NCBI GenBank assembly: GCA_016806145.1
Contig: CP063168.1
Span: 62,001-126,000 of the forward strand
Source: Variovorax paradoxus
GTDB lineage: Bacteria > Pseudomonadota > Gammaproteobacteria > Burkholderiales > Burkholderiaceae_C
Reading direction: 5' to 3'
DNA: 64,000 nt
Part shown: positions 43,039 to 52,331 of the stretch, one piece after another
Layout of the letters: every line of letters begins with the position of its first letter
How positions within the stretch are numbered: the stretch's first letter is position 1
Position numbers and translations under genes: made by a program
The notes under the pieces: model-generated
Told to the model about the DNA's origin: nothing
Databases searched by the model: none
Seen by the model: the letters and a program-made list of their open reading frames with translations, nothing else

Positions 43039-44091
43039 ATGTCAGTGAAAAAGACAACGAAATCGGCCGCTTTGCCGGTCACGATGCGTGCCTTGCAGGC
43101 ACAGGCATTTTCCTTGGATGGGCTGCAGCTCGTGCAGCGTCCTGTGCCCCAGCCGCGCCGTGGCGAAATCCTGCTGCGTATCCGCGCCGCCAGTCTGAAC
43201 TATCGAGATCTGGCCGTGCTGACGCAGAACTACTATCCCACGCTGGCGACGCCGTTTGTTCCGGGCTCCGATGCCTGTGGCGAAGTGGTCGAGCTCGGCG
43301 AGGGCGTAGATCGGTGGAAAATCGGCGACAGGGTGACGCCAACTTACACGCAGGGTTGGCACGATGGCTTGCCAACGCCAGAGATGCGGGCCAAAAGAAC
43401 CCTCGGCGCGCCGCTCGAAGGCGTGTTGCAGGACTATCTGGTTGTACCGTCGGAGGACGTCGTCGCCGCACCGGCAGGCTTGACCGATGCGGAGGCGAGC
43501 ACCTTGCCCATCGCCGGCCTCACCGCATGGAATGCGCTTTCCGAAGGTGGCCTCAAGGTCGGTGACACGGTGTTGGTGCAGGGTACAGGCGGTGTAGCGC
43601 TATTTGCGTTGCAATTCGCCAAGGCCGCCGGGGCAACGGTCATCATCACCTCATCAAGCGATGAGAAGCTGGCTCGTGCCAAGGCGCTCGGAGCGGATAT
43701 CGGTATCAACTATCGTACCAGCGCAGATTGGCCGCAGGCGGTCAAGCACGTAACCGGAGGACGGGGAGTCGACATCGTCGTGGAAACCGGTGGGTCGACG
43801 TTGCCGCAATCCCTTGCGACCGTGGCCTTCGGGGGTTTTGTCGCCGTGGTGGGATTTGTGGCTGGCTACGAGGCAAAAATCGGGATTCGTCAACTGTTGG
43901 CGCCCATGGCGCGTGTTCAAGGCATTGCGGTTGGGTCGCGAGCGCGGTTCGAGCGCATGAATCATGCTATCCAGATCCACGGTATCAAGCCGATCCTGGA
44001 CAGGGTCTTCCCGTTGGAACACGGCGCTGCAGCTTTCAACTATCTTGAGGGCGGCGCAGGCCACTTCGGCAAGGTCGTGGTCGCGCTGTGA
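43039..44091 (+). CDS. Zinc-independent MDR alcohol dehydrogenase/quinone reductase
   Basis: From the ATG at 43039 (MSVKKTTKSAALPV) the protein has 350 residues. It has a GroES-like N-terminal part (LRIRAASLNYRDLAVLTQNYY, PGSDACGEVVELGEGV) and an NAD(P)-binding part with VQGTGGVALFALQFAKAAGA. The Asn-Tyr-Arg-Asp sequence at the usual zinc-ligand position marks a zinc-independent MDR member such as a quinone oxidoreductase or enoyl reductase. It follows the Bug gene by seven bases, so they are co-transcribed. Confidence 0.88.
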   Translation: MSVKKTTKSAALPVTMRALQAQAFSLDGLQLVQRPVPQPRRGEILLRIRAASLNYRDLAVLTQNYYPTLATPFVPGSDACGEVVELGEGVDRWKIGDRVTPTYTQGWHDGLPTPEMRAKRTLGAPLEGVLQDYLVVPSEDVVAAPAGLTDAEASTLPIAGLTAWNALSEGGLKVGDTVLVQGTGGVALFALQFAKAAGATVIITSSSDEKLARAKALGADIGINYRTSADWPQAVKHVTGGRGVDIVVETGGSTLPQSLATVAFGGFVAVVGFVAGYEAKIGIRQLLAPMARVQGIAVGSRARFERMNHAIQIHGIKPILDRVFPLEHGAAAFNYLEGGAGHFGKVVVAL

Positions 44092-44169
44092 AGTCACTGC
44101 TGTCCCATGATGTCAAAAGCCTGGCCCCCGCAAGGGTCAAGTCGCATTTCACTTTCCGTGAGTTGAGAG

Positions 44170-46092
44170 ATGGCTGCGCACGATTCTGAACCATTTGACA
44201 CGATGTACGCACGCTCCCTGGCGGACCCTTCGGGCTTCTGGGATGATGCTGCGCAAGGCATTAGCTGGTACAAGCCCTGTAGCAGGGTGCTTGACGATGA
44301 CAACACACCGTTCTATCGCTGGTTTGTGAATGGGGAGCTCAACACTTGTTACAACGCGGTAGATCGGCACGTGGAAGCAGGCCTCGGCGGGCAGCCCGCC
44401 ATCATCTACGATAGCCCCGTCACTGATGTAGTCCAGACCATCACCTACGCCGAACTGCAGGACCTCGTCGCGCGGTTCGCCGGCGCGCTGCGGGCTCGCG
44501 GAGTGGGAAAGGGTGACCGGGTGTTGCTCTATATGCCGATGATCCCGCAGTCGGTCATTGCGATGCTTGCCTGTGCCAGACTGGGCGCGGTCCACTCAGT
44601 GGTGTTTGGTGGCTTCGCGCCACAGGAACTCGCAGTTCGGATCGATGATGCAAAGCCAAAGGCCATCGTTTCCGCCTCCTGCGGCATTGAACCGAACCGC
44701 GTCGTCAAGTACAAGCCGATGCTGGACGCCGCGATCGAACAATCCGCACACAAACCGGACTTTGTCATTGTCTACCAGCGCCCGCAGGAGCGAGCGGCCT
44801 TGGTGGATCGCCGAGACATCGACTGGCGAGAAGCTGTAGCCGCGGCGGAGCCCGCGGCCTGTGTGCCGGTGAAGGCGACCGACCCTCTTTATATCCTCTA
44901 CACCTCGGGCACCACCGGTCAGCCCAAGGGCGTGGTGCGAGACAACGGCGGTCACGCGGTTGCTCTTCGCTGGTCCATGGAATGCTTCTACGGCGTGCAA
45001 TCAGGCGAAGTCTTCTGGGCGGCGTCGGATGTAGGCTGGGTCGTGGGGCACTCCTACATCGTCTATGGTCCATTGCTGGCTGGCTGCACCACAGTGGTCT
45101 TTGAAGGCAAGCCCGTGGGCACGCCCGATGCAGGGACGTTTTGGCGGGTTATCGCACAGCACAAGGTCACGACGCTCTTCACGGCCCCTACAGCAGTGCG
45201 TGCCATCAAGCGCGAGGACCCTCATGGCAGCCAGCTCACCAAATATGATCTGTCGCACTTGCGCGCCTTGTTCCTAGCGGGCGAGCGCTCTGATCCCGAA
45301 ACGCTGCATTGGGCCGAGGATCACTTGAAAGTGCCTGTGATCGATCACTGGTGGCAGACCGAAACCGGCTGGGCCATAGCCGGAAATCCATTCGGCGTGT
45401 ACCTGTTTCCCGTCAAGCATGGCTCGGCGACGCGTGCCATGCCCGGTTGGGACGTCCGCGTGCTGAACAGAGAGCAGAAGGAAGTGCCGCGTGGCGACAT
45501 TGGTACCTTGTGCGTGAAGCTTCCGCTGCCGCCGGGAGCTTTTCCGACTCTGTGGAACGCGGACGAGCGCTTCAAGAAGTCCTACCTCTACGAGTATCCG
45601 GGCTTCTACCAGACTGGAGATGCCGGCTTCATCGACGAGGACGGCTATGTCCACGTCATGGCGCGGACCGACGACATCATCAACGTTGCTGGCCATCGTT
45701 TGTCCACGGGTGCCATGGAAGAAGTACTGGCCAGCCACAAGGATGTCGCCGAATGCGCAGTTATCGGCGTGGCAGACGGATTAAAGGGTCAAGTACCGCT
45801 GGGGTTCCTTTGTCTAAATGCCGGGGTGGACCGGCCGCACGAGGATATCTTGAACGAAGTGGTGCAACTGGTGCGCGAGCGGATTGGCCCGGTGGCGGAC
45901 TTTAAGCGCGCCCTGGTCGTGCAGCGCCTCCCGAAAACCCGGTCCGGTAAGATTCTGCGCGGCACGATGCAGAAGATCGCCGACGGCCAGGTCTACAAGG
46001 CGCCCGCTACTATCGAAGACCCTGCCGTTCTACCGGAGATCGGCAGAGCGCTGCACGGCATGGGCTACTCGAAGAGCCTAACCGGAACCTAG
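44170..46092 (+). CDS. Acetyl/propionyl-CoA synthetase-like acyl-CoA ligase
   Basis: The 640-residue ANL-superfamily ligase has the AMP-binding loop YTSGTTGQPKGVV, HWWQTETGWAI, YQTGDAGFIDEDGYVHVMAR and the catalytic lysine in TRSGKILRG. The N-terminal SWYKPCSRVLDDD block and overall length match the PrpE/AcsA branch rather than long-chain ligases. It would make the CoA ester of a short carboxylic acid, the last step of the operon's pathway. Its stop codon TAG lies inside the CTAG target of an IS5-family insertion, so the coding sequence is intact but followed directly by the IS. Confidence 0.92.
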   Translation: MAAHDSEPFDTMYARSLADPSGFWDDAAQGISWYKPCSRVLDDDNTPFYRWFVNGELNTCYNAVDRHVEAGLGGQPAIIYDSPVTDVVQTITYAELQDLVARFAGALRARGVGKGDRVLLYMPMIPQSVIAMLACARLGAVHSVVFGGFAPQELAVRIDDAKPKAIVSASCGIEPNRVVKYKPMLDAAIEQSAHKPDFVIVYQRPQERAALVDRRDIDWREAVAAAEPAACVPVKATDPLYILYTSGTTGQPKGVVRDNGGHAVALRWSMECFYGVQSGEVFWAASDVGWVVGHSYIVYGPLLAGCTTVVFEGKPVGTPDAGTFWRVIAQHKVTTLFTAPTAVRAIKREDPHGSQLTKYDLSHLRALFLAGERSDPETLHWAEDHLKVPVIDHWWQTETGWAIAGNPFGVYLFPVKHGSATRAMPGWDVRVLNREQKEVPRGDIGTLCVKLPLPPGAFPTLWNADERFKKSYLYEYPGFYQTGDAGFIDEDGYVHVMARTDDIINVAGHRLSTGAMEEVLASHKDVAECAVIGVADGLKGQVPLGFLCLNAGVDRPHEDILNEVVQLVRERIGPVADFKRALVVQRLPKTRSGKILRGTMQKIADGQVYKAPATIEDPAVLPEIGRALHGMGYSKSLTGT

Positions 46093-46238
46093 GGCAACGC
46101 TGAACAAGGCTCCGATTTCAGCGCTTCTGTCCGATCGATATCGCAATGCGCAAGCAAGGTCGGCTTTCGAATGGAACCGCTGCGAGGTCGGGCCTTATCG
46201 CGGCGCCGCGGCACGCGTCGTGTGCGCTGCAGGCGCAC

Positions 46239-46333
46239 TCATGCCGTGAGGCTCTGACGTGCCAAGTAAATGTTCGCCAGCCCCGTGACCATAAACGCCC
46301 GCGTGGCGTTTTTCGCCAGCCCCCGGTAGCGCA
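46239..46333 (-). pseudogene. C-terminal piece of the split IS5 transposase
   Basis: On the minus strand this reads KVRYRGLAKNATRAFMVTGL, ANIYLARQSLTA, stop, the C-terminus of IS5-type transposases. Joined to the piece at 49421-50288 it gives 963 bases, a whole number of codons, confirming that one gene was split by the IS66 insertion. Confidence 0.85.
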
Positions 46334-46341
46334 CCTTGTCG
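46334..46341. repeat. 8-bp target duplication CCTTGTCG (left of second IS66)
   Basis: The bases CCTTGTCG abut the left inverted repeat and recur at 49421-49428 after the right one. Confidence 0.92.
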
Positions 46342-46420
46342 GTGAGCGTCTGGCCATTCCACCTTGCGTCTGACGCACTCGCTCCCGAGGATGGCGTCCA
46401 CCTATTTTTGGCGGACGCCT

Positions 46421-46813
46421 ATGCATCCCAATACCTCCGGTCGCCGGGTCCACAGTGCCGAGTTCAAGGCACGAATCCTGGCCGAGTGTCGACAGCCCAG
46501 CGCGTCGGTCTCGGCCGTAGCCATCGCGCACGGCCTGAACACCAACGTCGTGCGCAAGTGGCTGTCGGGCCGCGGCCTCAAGCGCATGGGCGCCGCGGCG
46601 CCTGTGGCCAGTGGCACTGCGCCTGCCCTGCAGTTCGTCCCTGTCGAGTTGCCGCGGTCTGAGCCAGTGGTCGCCGCCCCTAAACCCATGCCGGATATCC
46701 GCATCGAACTTCAGCGTGGCGGCCTGCACGTGAAGCTCCAGTGCGCTGCCAGCGCAGGGGCGCTGTACGCAGCGCAGTTGCGTGCCCTGGCCGACGCGCT
46801 GTGCGCCGCCTGA
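46421..46813 (+). CDS. tnpA: IS66 Orf1 protein TnpA
   Basis: The ATG at 46421 (MHPNTSGRRVHSAEFKARIL) gives 130 residues. A TnpA-type helix-turn-helix (VAIAHGLNTNVVRKWLSGR) and the C-terminal PDIRIELQRGGLHVKLQ match the tnpA product of the first IS66. The open frame extends 19 codons upstream but not with family-like sequence. It is followed by tnpB after 12 bases. Confidence 0.9.
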   Translation: MHPNTSGRRVHSAEFKARILAECRQPSASVSAVAIAHGLNTNVVRKWLSGRGLKRMGAAAPVASGTAPALQFVPVELPRSEPVVAAPKPMPDIRIELQRGGLHVKLQCAASAGALYAAQLRALADALCAA

Positions 46814-46825
46814 GGGGCCTGCCCG

Positions 46826-47176
46826 TTGATCCGCATCGACACGCTGTGGCTATGCACCCAGCCGCAGGACATGCGCGCTGGTGCCGACCGGTTGCTCAAC
46901 ATCGTCGTCAACACCATCGGCGCGGCCCGTGCGCACCACGGCTACCTGTTTGCGAACCTGCGCGCCACGCGCATCAAGCTGCTCGTGCACGACGGCTTCG
47001 GTGTGTGGTGCGCCACGCGCCGCCTGCACGCGGGACGCTTCGTCTGGCTGGAGCGTGCGCCGGGGCAGGTCCCGGCGGCTGCAACGCTGCAGCTGACTGC
47101 ACAGCAGTTCGAAGCCCTGGCGGTCGGATTGCCGTGGCAGCGCCTGGGCGAACTCAGCGTCATCAGCCGATCATGA
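46826..47176 (+). CDS. tnpB: IS66 Orf2 protein TnpB
   Basis: This 116-residue protein shares MIRIDTLWLCTQPQDMRAG, ARAHHGYLFANLRATRIKLL, VHDGFGVWCATRRLHAGRFV with the other element's TnpB. It looks intact. It lies 12 bases after tnpA and 71 bases before tnpC. Confidence 0.93.
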   Translation: MIRIDTLWLCTQPQDMRAGADRLLNIVVNTIGAARAHHGYLFANLRATRIKLLVHDGFGVWCATRRLHAGRFVWLERAPGQVPAAATLQLTAQQFEALAVGLPWQRLGELSVISRS

Positions 47177-47247
47177 GGGCGCTGGCGGCCCGGCGCTGTC
47201 GTTGACATCGCATCTGCCGATGCGCAGCGCGCCCCGAGTCGGGCAAC

Positions 47248-48873
47248 ATGCCGGGCATGCTCGGCGACACCGCTGCTTCCCGCATCGACATGGCACAACT
47301 GCCGCCGCAGGCGGCGGCGCTGATCACGCGGTTGCAGCAGCAAGTGCAGGCCCAGGCGCGCGAGATCGCCTGGCGCGACGCCAAACTCGAGAAGGTCAAC
47401 TTCGAACTCGCCCGACTCAAGCGCTGGAAGTTCGGCGCCAAGACCGAATCCATGACGGCCCAGCAACGCGCCCTGTTCCAAGACACGCTGGCAGAGGACG
47501 AAGCCAGCCTGCAGGCGCAACTGGCCGAGTTGCAGCGTGGTCTGCCCGAGGCGCCCCAGACCCAGAAGGCACCGCCGCGGCGTCCACGCCGCCAGGCGCT
47601 GCCCGAGCACCTGGAGCGCGTCGAGCATCGCCACGAGCCTGAGGACACGACCTGCCCGAGCCCTGACTGCGGCCGGCCCATGCACCGCATCGGCGAGGAC
47701 GTCAGTGAGAAGCTGGACATCGTCCCGGCCAAGTTCTTCGTGCACCGGCACATCTATGGCAAGTGGGCTTGCCGGTGCTGCCAGCAGATCCGCCAGGAGC
47801 CGGCCGAGCCGGCCGAGCCGGACGTGGTGGACGGCGGCATCCCGGCCAGCGGGTTGGTGGCGCACACGCTGATCAGCCGCTTCGTGGACCACCTGCCGTA
47901 CTACCGGCATGAACCGATCAACGCCCGCTCGGGCGTGCACACGCCGCGCTCGACGCTGGCCGCCTGGGGCGGCGCCGGCGGCGCGAAGCTCGAGCCGCTG
48001 TACGAGGCGCACCGGCGCTTCATCCTCAGCTGCCGGGTGCTGCATGCCGACGAGACCCCGGTGCCGCTGCTGGACCCGGGGTCGGGCAAGACGAAGAAGG
48101 CCTACGTCTGGGCCTGGGCGCGCAGCCACCATGACCCGCACCCGGGCGTGATCTACGAGTTCTGCCTGGGCAGGGGATCGCAGTACCCGGTGGCCTTCCT
48201 CGGCGGCAAGGGACCACCGTGCCCAGAGCCGCCGTGGAACGGCACCTTGATCACCGACCAGTACGCGGGCTACAACGCCGTGCTGGATGCGAAGGTCTAC
48301 CCGCAGCGCAGGTCGGCGGCGTGCGCTGCGCATGCCAGGCGGTACTTCGAGGAGCTCAGCCGCGGCGGCAGCAGCGCCAGTGCAGTGGCCACCGAAGCGT
48401 TGCAGCGCTGGGCGCGGATCTACCGTGCAGAGGCGGCCTTCGCCGAGATCGATCATGACCACCGTCTGCAGGCCCGGCAGCAGCTGAGCAAGCCGCTGTG
48501 GGACGAGTTCGAGGTGTGGCTGAAGCTGCAGCGCACGCAGGTGCTCGACGGCAGCAAGATCGCTGAGGCACTCGACTACAGCCTCAATGCCTGGAAGGCT
48601 CTGACGCTGCACCTGGATGACGGCGCGATAGTCATCGACAACAACCTGGTCGAGCGGCAGATCAAGCCTTGGAAGCTCGGCGCGAAGAACTGGCTGTTCG
48701 TGGGCAGCGAGTTGGCCGGCCAGCGTGCGGCAGTGGTGATGAGCCTAGTCCAGTCTGCCAAGCTCAATGGCCTGGATCCGTGGGCCTACCTGCGCGATGT
48801 GCTGGCGCGAATCCACTCGCATCCGAGCCATCGGCTCGACGAGCTGCTGCCGCATCGCTGGCGGCCGAGCTGA
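47248..48873 (+). CDS. tnpC: IS66 transposase TnpC
   Basis: The 541-residue protein has a coiled-coil leader, RLKRWKFGAKTESM, the Cys-rich zinc-like part (CPSPDCGRPMH, WACRCCQ), HADETPVPLLDPGSGK, DQYAGYNAVLD and IDNNLVERQIKPWKLGAKNW. All catalytic landmarks of IS66 TnpC seem present, with no frameshift. It ends six bases before the TTG of the fourth ORF. Confidence 0.93.
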   Translation: MPGMLGDTAASRIDMAQLPPQAAALITRLQQQVQAQAREIAWRDAKLEKVNFELARLKRWKFGAKTESMTAQQRALFQDTLAEDEASLQAQLAELQRGLPEAPQTQKAPPRRPRRQALPEHLERVEHRHEPEDTTCPSPDCGRPMHRIGEDVSEKLDIVPAKFFVHRHIYGKWACRCCQQIRQEPAEPAEPDVVDGGIPASGLVAHTLISRFVDHLPYYRHEPINARSGVHTPRSTLAAWGGAGGAKLEPLYEAHRRFILSCRVLHADETPVPLLDPGSGKTKKAYVWAWARSHHDPHPGVIYEFCLGRGSQYPVAFLGGKGPPCPEPPWNGTLITDQYAGYNAVLDAKVYPQRRSAACAAHARRYFEELSRGGSSASAVATEALQRWARIYRAEAAFAEIDHDHRLQARQQLSKPLWDEFEVWLKLQRTQVLDGSKIAEALDYSLNAWKALTLHLDDGAIVIDNNLVERQIKPWKLGAKNWLFVGSELAGQRAAVVMSLVQSAKLNGLDPWAYLRDVLARIHSHPSHRLDELLPHRWRPS

Positions 48874-48878
48874 CGAAG

Positions 48879-49379
48879 TTGGGCGTGATCACGCAGGCCG
48901 TGATGGTCCAGGCGGCCATCGACGTCAACGGTATGGGCCAGGAACAGAAGGTTCGCCTGGCCGACGAGATCTTCGCTCAGCAGCCCAACCTGCTCGCCTC
49001 GGTCCTTGCGCTGCCTCGCATGGGAGTGGGCATGGTGGAACTGGAGGTGCCGCTGCACATCCTGTTCGTGACGTTCCAGGCGATGAAGTGCAGCGGTCAT
49101 GCGTGGCCGATGGTCACGGAGGCTGTGCAGGAGACGTGCATGCAACGCTTGACGGCCCGCGCGCGCTTCAACGAGGGATTGCCGGGCGAGCTGGCCGACC
49201 AAGTCGTCCAGCAGTTCTGCGACGAGCATCCCGAGCGCTACCTGCTCGCGTTCGTCTACGGATACCTCGGTGACCACGACTTGCTGCGGGTGCGCACCGA
49301 CGCCGAGAAATACCTGCTGCTGGCTGCACTCAACCTCGTGGAGTGCGTCGCCTTCGTTGAAGGCCCGACCGCCGCTTGA
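48879..49379 (+). CDS. Fourth ORF of the second IS66 element, unknown function
   Basis: The likely start is TTG at 48879, which aligns with the ATG of the homologue in the first IS66 element; a GTG two codons later is the alternative. The 166-residue product shares ITQAVMVQAAIDV, QQPNLLASVLALPRMGV, VQETCMQRLTARARF and HPERYLLAFVYGYLGDHDLL with it. The protein is acidic and helical; I see no known domain. Presence at the same position in two unlike IS66 elements shows it is part of the element. Confidence 0.8.
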   Translation: MGVITQAVMVQAAIDVNGMGQEQKVRLADEIFAQQPNLLASVLALPRMGVGMVELEVPLHILFVTFQAMKCSGHAWPMVTEAVQETCMQRLTARARFNEGLPGELADQVVQQFCDEHPERYLLAFVYGYLGDHDLLRVRTDAEKYLLLAALNLVECVAFVEGPTAA

Positions 49380-49420
49380 TGGCTCCGACCCGGGTCAAGG
49401 TGGAACGGCCGGACGCTCAC

Positions 49421-50288
49421 CCTTGTCGAATCCCCACAGCCGCTTGATCACCGCGAACACGTGCTCGACCCGTGATCGCACACGAGACTTCACTCGGTTC
49501 AGGATGCGGTCGAGGTGCTCGGCTGCGCTGCCCTCGCGAACCCGCTGGTTCGTACAGTCCTTGGCCCCCGGTGCCTTCGATTTGATCAGCTCGTGCTGCG
49601 AAGCGTAGGCGCTGTCGCCGTAGACGTGTTCCTCACGACCATGCAGCAGGTCGGGCAGCGGGTGCTTGTCGTGCACGTTGGCCGAGGTCACGACCGCGCT
49701 GTGCGCCAGTCCGCACTCGCTGTCCACTCCAATGTGCAGCTTCATGCCGAAGTACCACTGCTTCCCCTTGCGGGCCTAGTGCATCTCGGGATCCCGCTTG
49801 CCTTGTTCGTTCTTGGTCGAGCTGGGCGCGCCAATGATCGTCGCGTCCACAATGGTGCCGGTGCCGACCTTCAGTCCATTGGCTTGCAGCACTTCGCCGA
49901 CCTTGGCGAACAGGGCCGCGCCAAGGTCGTGCTTCTCTAGCAAGCGCCTGAACTTCAGCAGCGTGGTCCCGTCCGGCACCCGCTCTCGCCCCAAGTCGAT
50001 GCCCACGAAGCGGCGCAGCGCCGTGCTGTCCAGCAATGCATCCTCGCAGGCCTCGTCGGCCAGATTGAACCAGTGCTGCACGAAGTACATGCGCAGCATG
50101 CGCTCCAGCCCGATCGGTGGACGACCGTTGCCCGCCTTCGGGTAGTGCGGCTCGATCACCTCGCACAGTGCCTGCCACGGAACGATCTTCTCCATCGTCT
50201 CCAGGAACGCGTCGCGCCTCGTCGGCCTGCGGTACCGCTCGTACTGCGCGTTCTGGTCGGCCGCCACTGCCAGGGTCTGTTGTTTCAT
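49421..50288 (-). pseudogene. N-terminal piece of the split IS5 transposase, with an amber stop
   Basis: This reads from the ATG at 50288 (MKQQTLAVAADQNAQYERYR) and has GRPPIGLERMLRMYFVQHWF and GTIVDATIIGAPSSTKN, where VDAT carries the first DDE Asp. A TAG at 49778-49776 interrupts codon 171, after RDPEMH, and the same frame continues with ARKGKQWYFGMKLHIGVDSE to the IS66 insertion. The gene is thus inactivated twice, by a nonsense codon and by IS66. Confidence 0.9.
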
Positions 50289-50343
50289 GCCCTCTGCATT
50301 GCAGGTGCCGTGCCAGGTTCGAACTTGATCAGCGTTGCCCTAG

Positions 50344-51287
50344 TTGATCGTTCGATCAGGCGTTCCTGGATTAAGAGTCGAGGAGACGAGATATGGCAAG
50401 ATGTTCACTGATTCCAGAATCAGCGGACTTTGCCTCGACTTGTATGCGACATGGAAATGCCGACCTCCAGTGATTCGCGGAAGTTGAGACTGAGCGTAGA
50501 GCCACTTCGACCGCGTCCGCCGGCGCCGTTGCGTCGAAATACTTCGGCCTATTCGCGCCACCGCCTATTAAGCTCGCGACGAGGGCGCCGCACCTCGAGC
50601 GATCAAGCAAGGGTAAAACGCTCTGCGAGGTTTCGCAGCCATCGCAACGAGGGACCCAGCTGGTGGCAAGACGAGATCTTGCCAGATCAATCGTTCGAGG
50701 CGCTGATTAGCTGTCTCGCGCAGGCATTGCAGCGTAAGCTTGCGCAGATCTCAATCATGCCATGCGAATTGACATTCGTCGTCAATGCGTACATACCGGC
50801 ATCGGAATATTGCGATCTTCCCATCCTCCAAAAGCGACTGCGGCTAACGCGGCCCGGAGAGCGCTGGCCCCAAGATGGACCCGGCGAGTCGGGCGCATTC
50901 GCACAGTGCATCGAGGTCCGGCCCGCAGTCCTGTGCTGACTCCCTGACTCCCCGACTCCCATCGTCTCGCACATGAATGCGAGGTCTTCGGTGCAGATAT
51001 CTTCCGGCGCATTGGGCGTGCCGCAACGGACGTCCTCCGAGACCGCCGCTGGACGCATCGACTTGTGTGACACCCGGTTGGAAACCGCAGGGGCTTCGGC
51101 AAGCACCACGCCGCGGCTGTCGTGCAGATGAAGCGCCATGGTCAAATCGGCTTAACGGCCACGCGCATTCCGATCGCGCACTCCACCTGTGCAGGGTCCG
51201 CCACATAGGCCGTATTGCAGAAACAGATTGCCTCCGGACTCAAGCCAACGGGATTCTCTGGAATTGCTCAGCAGCAGTTTTCTATAC
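50344..51287. other. Intergenic region without a supported gene
   Basis: Short frames occur on both strands (for example 50430-50939 plus and 50687-51145 minus), but neither shows a family motif, and they overlap each other. A small tandem repeat of three 8-bp units (GACTCCCT, GACTCCCC, GACTCCCA) lies at 50938-50961. This is probably decayed sequence around the IS5 insertion. Confidence 0.4.
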
Positions 51288-52220
51288 TCATTTGGATTGC
51301 AATGTGGCCGGAAGCGTGCTTCGGATGAAAGCACGTAGTGCTTCAGCTGCAGGCGAGATCGATCTTCTACGGTATAGCACCAAGCCTATGTCGCGTGCGC
51401 CGCCATCCTGAATTGTGAGTGTCCTGCACCCCAGCAAGTCTGCTCTTGCGACGGCCATACGCGGTAACACCGATACTCCCAGCCCTGCCCCGACCAACGC
51501 GACGAGTGCGTAGGTGCTGACCAACTCCTGTACCGGGGCAGGCTTTATGCCCACGCTTTGCAACTTGTGCTCGAGCATTTCGCGTAGTGCGACGCCGCGC
51601 GGGTTGAGCAGCAGCGGGTAGGGCTTCAGGTCCTGCATGACGATGCGTCGCCGCTGGCTCAGCGGATGGCCTTGGGCCGGTACGACAGCGAACAACTCGT
51701 CGGCAAACAAGGGAGTGAAGCTAAGGTCGCCCTGGTCCTCCCCTCTAGACAACAGGCCCATGTCCACCTCACCGCGAAGCACTAGATCAAAAGCGGTCTT
51801 CGAATCAGCATCTCGCAGTCGCACTTGGATACCGGGGTGCAATGCTCCAAACTCACGCAAGATCTGGGGCAAGAGCGTGGTGGCAAGCGAGGGCAATGCG
51901 ACGAGAGTCGTGACTCCACGCTGCAGCTGGCCTTCCTCGCGCAGCTCTGTGGTGATCTGTGCGATGTCTTCCGTCAGACGTCGGACGACCGGCAGTAATC
52001 GCTTTCCTTCGCCCGTGAGGCTGAGCGAGCGCGTTGTTCGATGAAACACCGGGACGCCAAACACGTCCTCGAGTTGCCGCACCTGCATGCTAAGGGCGGA
52101 CTGGGTGATGTACATCCTCGCGGCGGCAGAGCGGAAACTGCCTGCCTCTGCCACCGCCAAAAACGCGAGCAGATGGTTGAGGTTCAGATGCCGGAGTACT
52201 TCAAGCGGCGTAGGAGACAT
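51288..52220 (-). CDS. LysR-family transcriptional regulator
   Basis: The ATG at 52220 (MSPTPLEVLRHLNLNHLLAF) is preferred over an upstream in-frame ATG. The 310-residue protein has the LysR helix-turn-helix (FLAVAEAGSFRSAAARMYITQSALSMQVRQLE) near the N-terminus and a periplasmic-binding-like effector domain with LSLTGEGKRLLP and GLLSRGEDQGDLSFTPLF. It is divergent from the SMP-30 gene, with about 110 bases between, so it probably regulates it. Confidence 0.9.
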   Translation of the reverse strand: MSPTPLEVLRHLNLNHLLAFLAVAEAGSFRSAAARMYITQSALSMQVRQLEDVFGVPVFHRTTRSLSLTGEGKRLLPVVRRLTEDIAQITTELREEGQLQRGVTTLVALPSLATTLLPQILREFGALHPGIQVRLRDADSKTAFDLVLRGEVDMGLLSRGEDQGDLSFTPLFADELFAVVPAQGHPLSQRRRIVMQDLKPYPLLLNPRGVALREMLEHKLQSVGIKPAPVQELVSTYALVALVGAGLGVSVLPRMAVARADLLGCRTLTIQDGGARDIGLVLYRRRSISPAAEALRAFIRSTLPATLQSK

Positions 52221-52331
52221 TAATCGTTCCAGATGAACAATGAACAAGAATATAGCGATTGTCTCGCATGACCTCGACTTCTAGCATCTCCAGCCATAAC
52301 AACTTTTGCCCTGCAAGTCGGAAGGAGACAT

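Larger units (their letters stand above)
46342..49420 (+). mobile_element. Second complete IS66-family insertion sequence
   Basis: The ends are GTGAGCGTCTGGCCATTCCA (46342) and the complement of GTGAGCGTCCGGCCGTTCCA (ending 49420), imperfect inverted repeats. It carries tnpA, tnpB, tnpC and a fourth ORF left to right, the same order as the IS66 element at 22662-25859, but sequences differ clearly, so it is another member. CCTTGTCG is duplicated on both sides. It lies inside the transposase gene of an IS5 element. Confidence 0.93.
46093..50339 (-). mobile_element. IS5-family element, interrupted by a nested IS66 element
   Basis: Terminal repeats GGCAACGCTGA (46093) and its complement (ending 50339) are flanked by CTAG at 46089-46092 and 50340-50343, the 4-bp target duplication usual for IS5. 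Without the nested IS66 (3079 bases) and its 8-bp duplication, the element is about 1160 bases. Its transposase reads right to left and is split by the IS66 at 46342-49420; it also has an internal TAG stop. It is therefore dead. The insertion lies on the stop codon of the acyl-CoA ligase. Confidence 0.9.

Noticed and set aside
50430..51145. Possible genes on either strand between IS5 and LysR
   Set aside because: The plus (50430-50939) and minus (50687-51145) frames overlap, show no motif and lack good ribosome sites.
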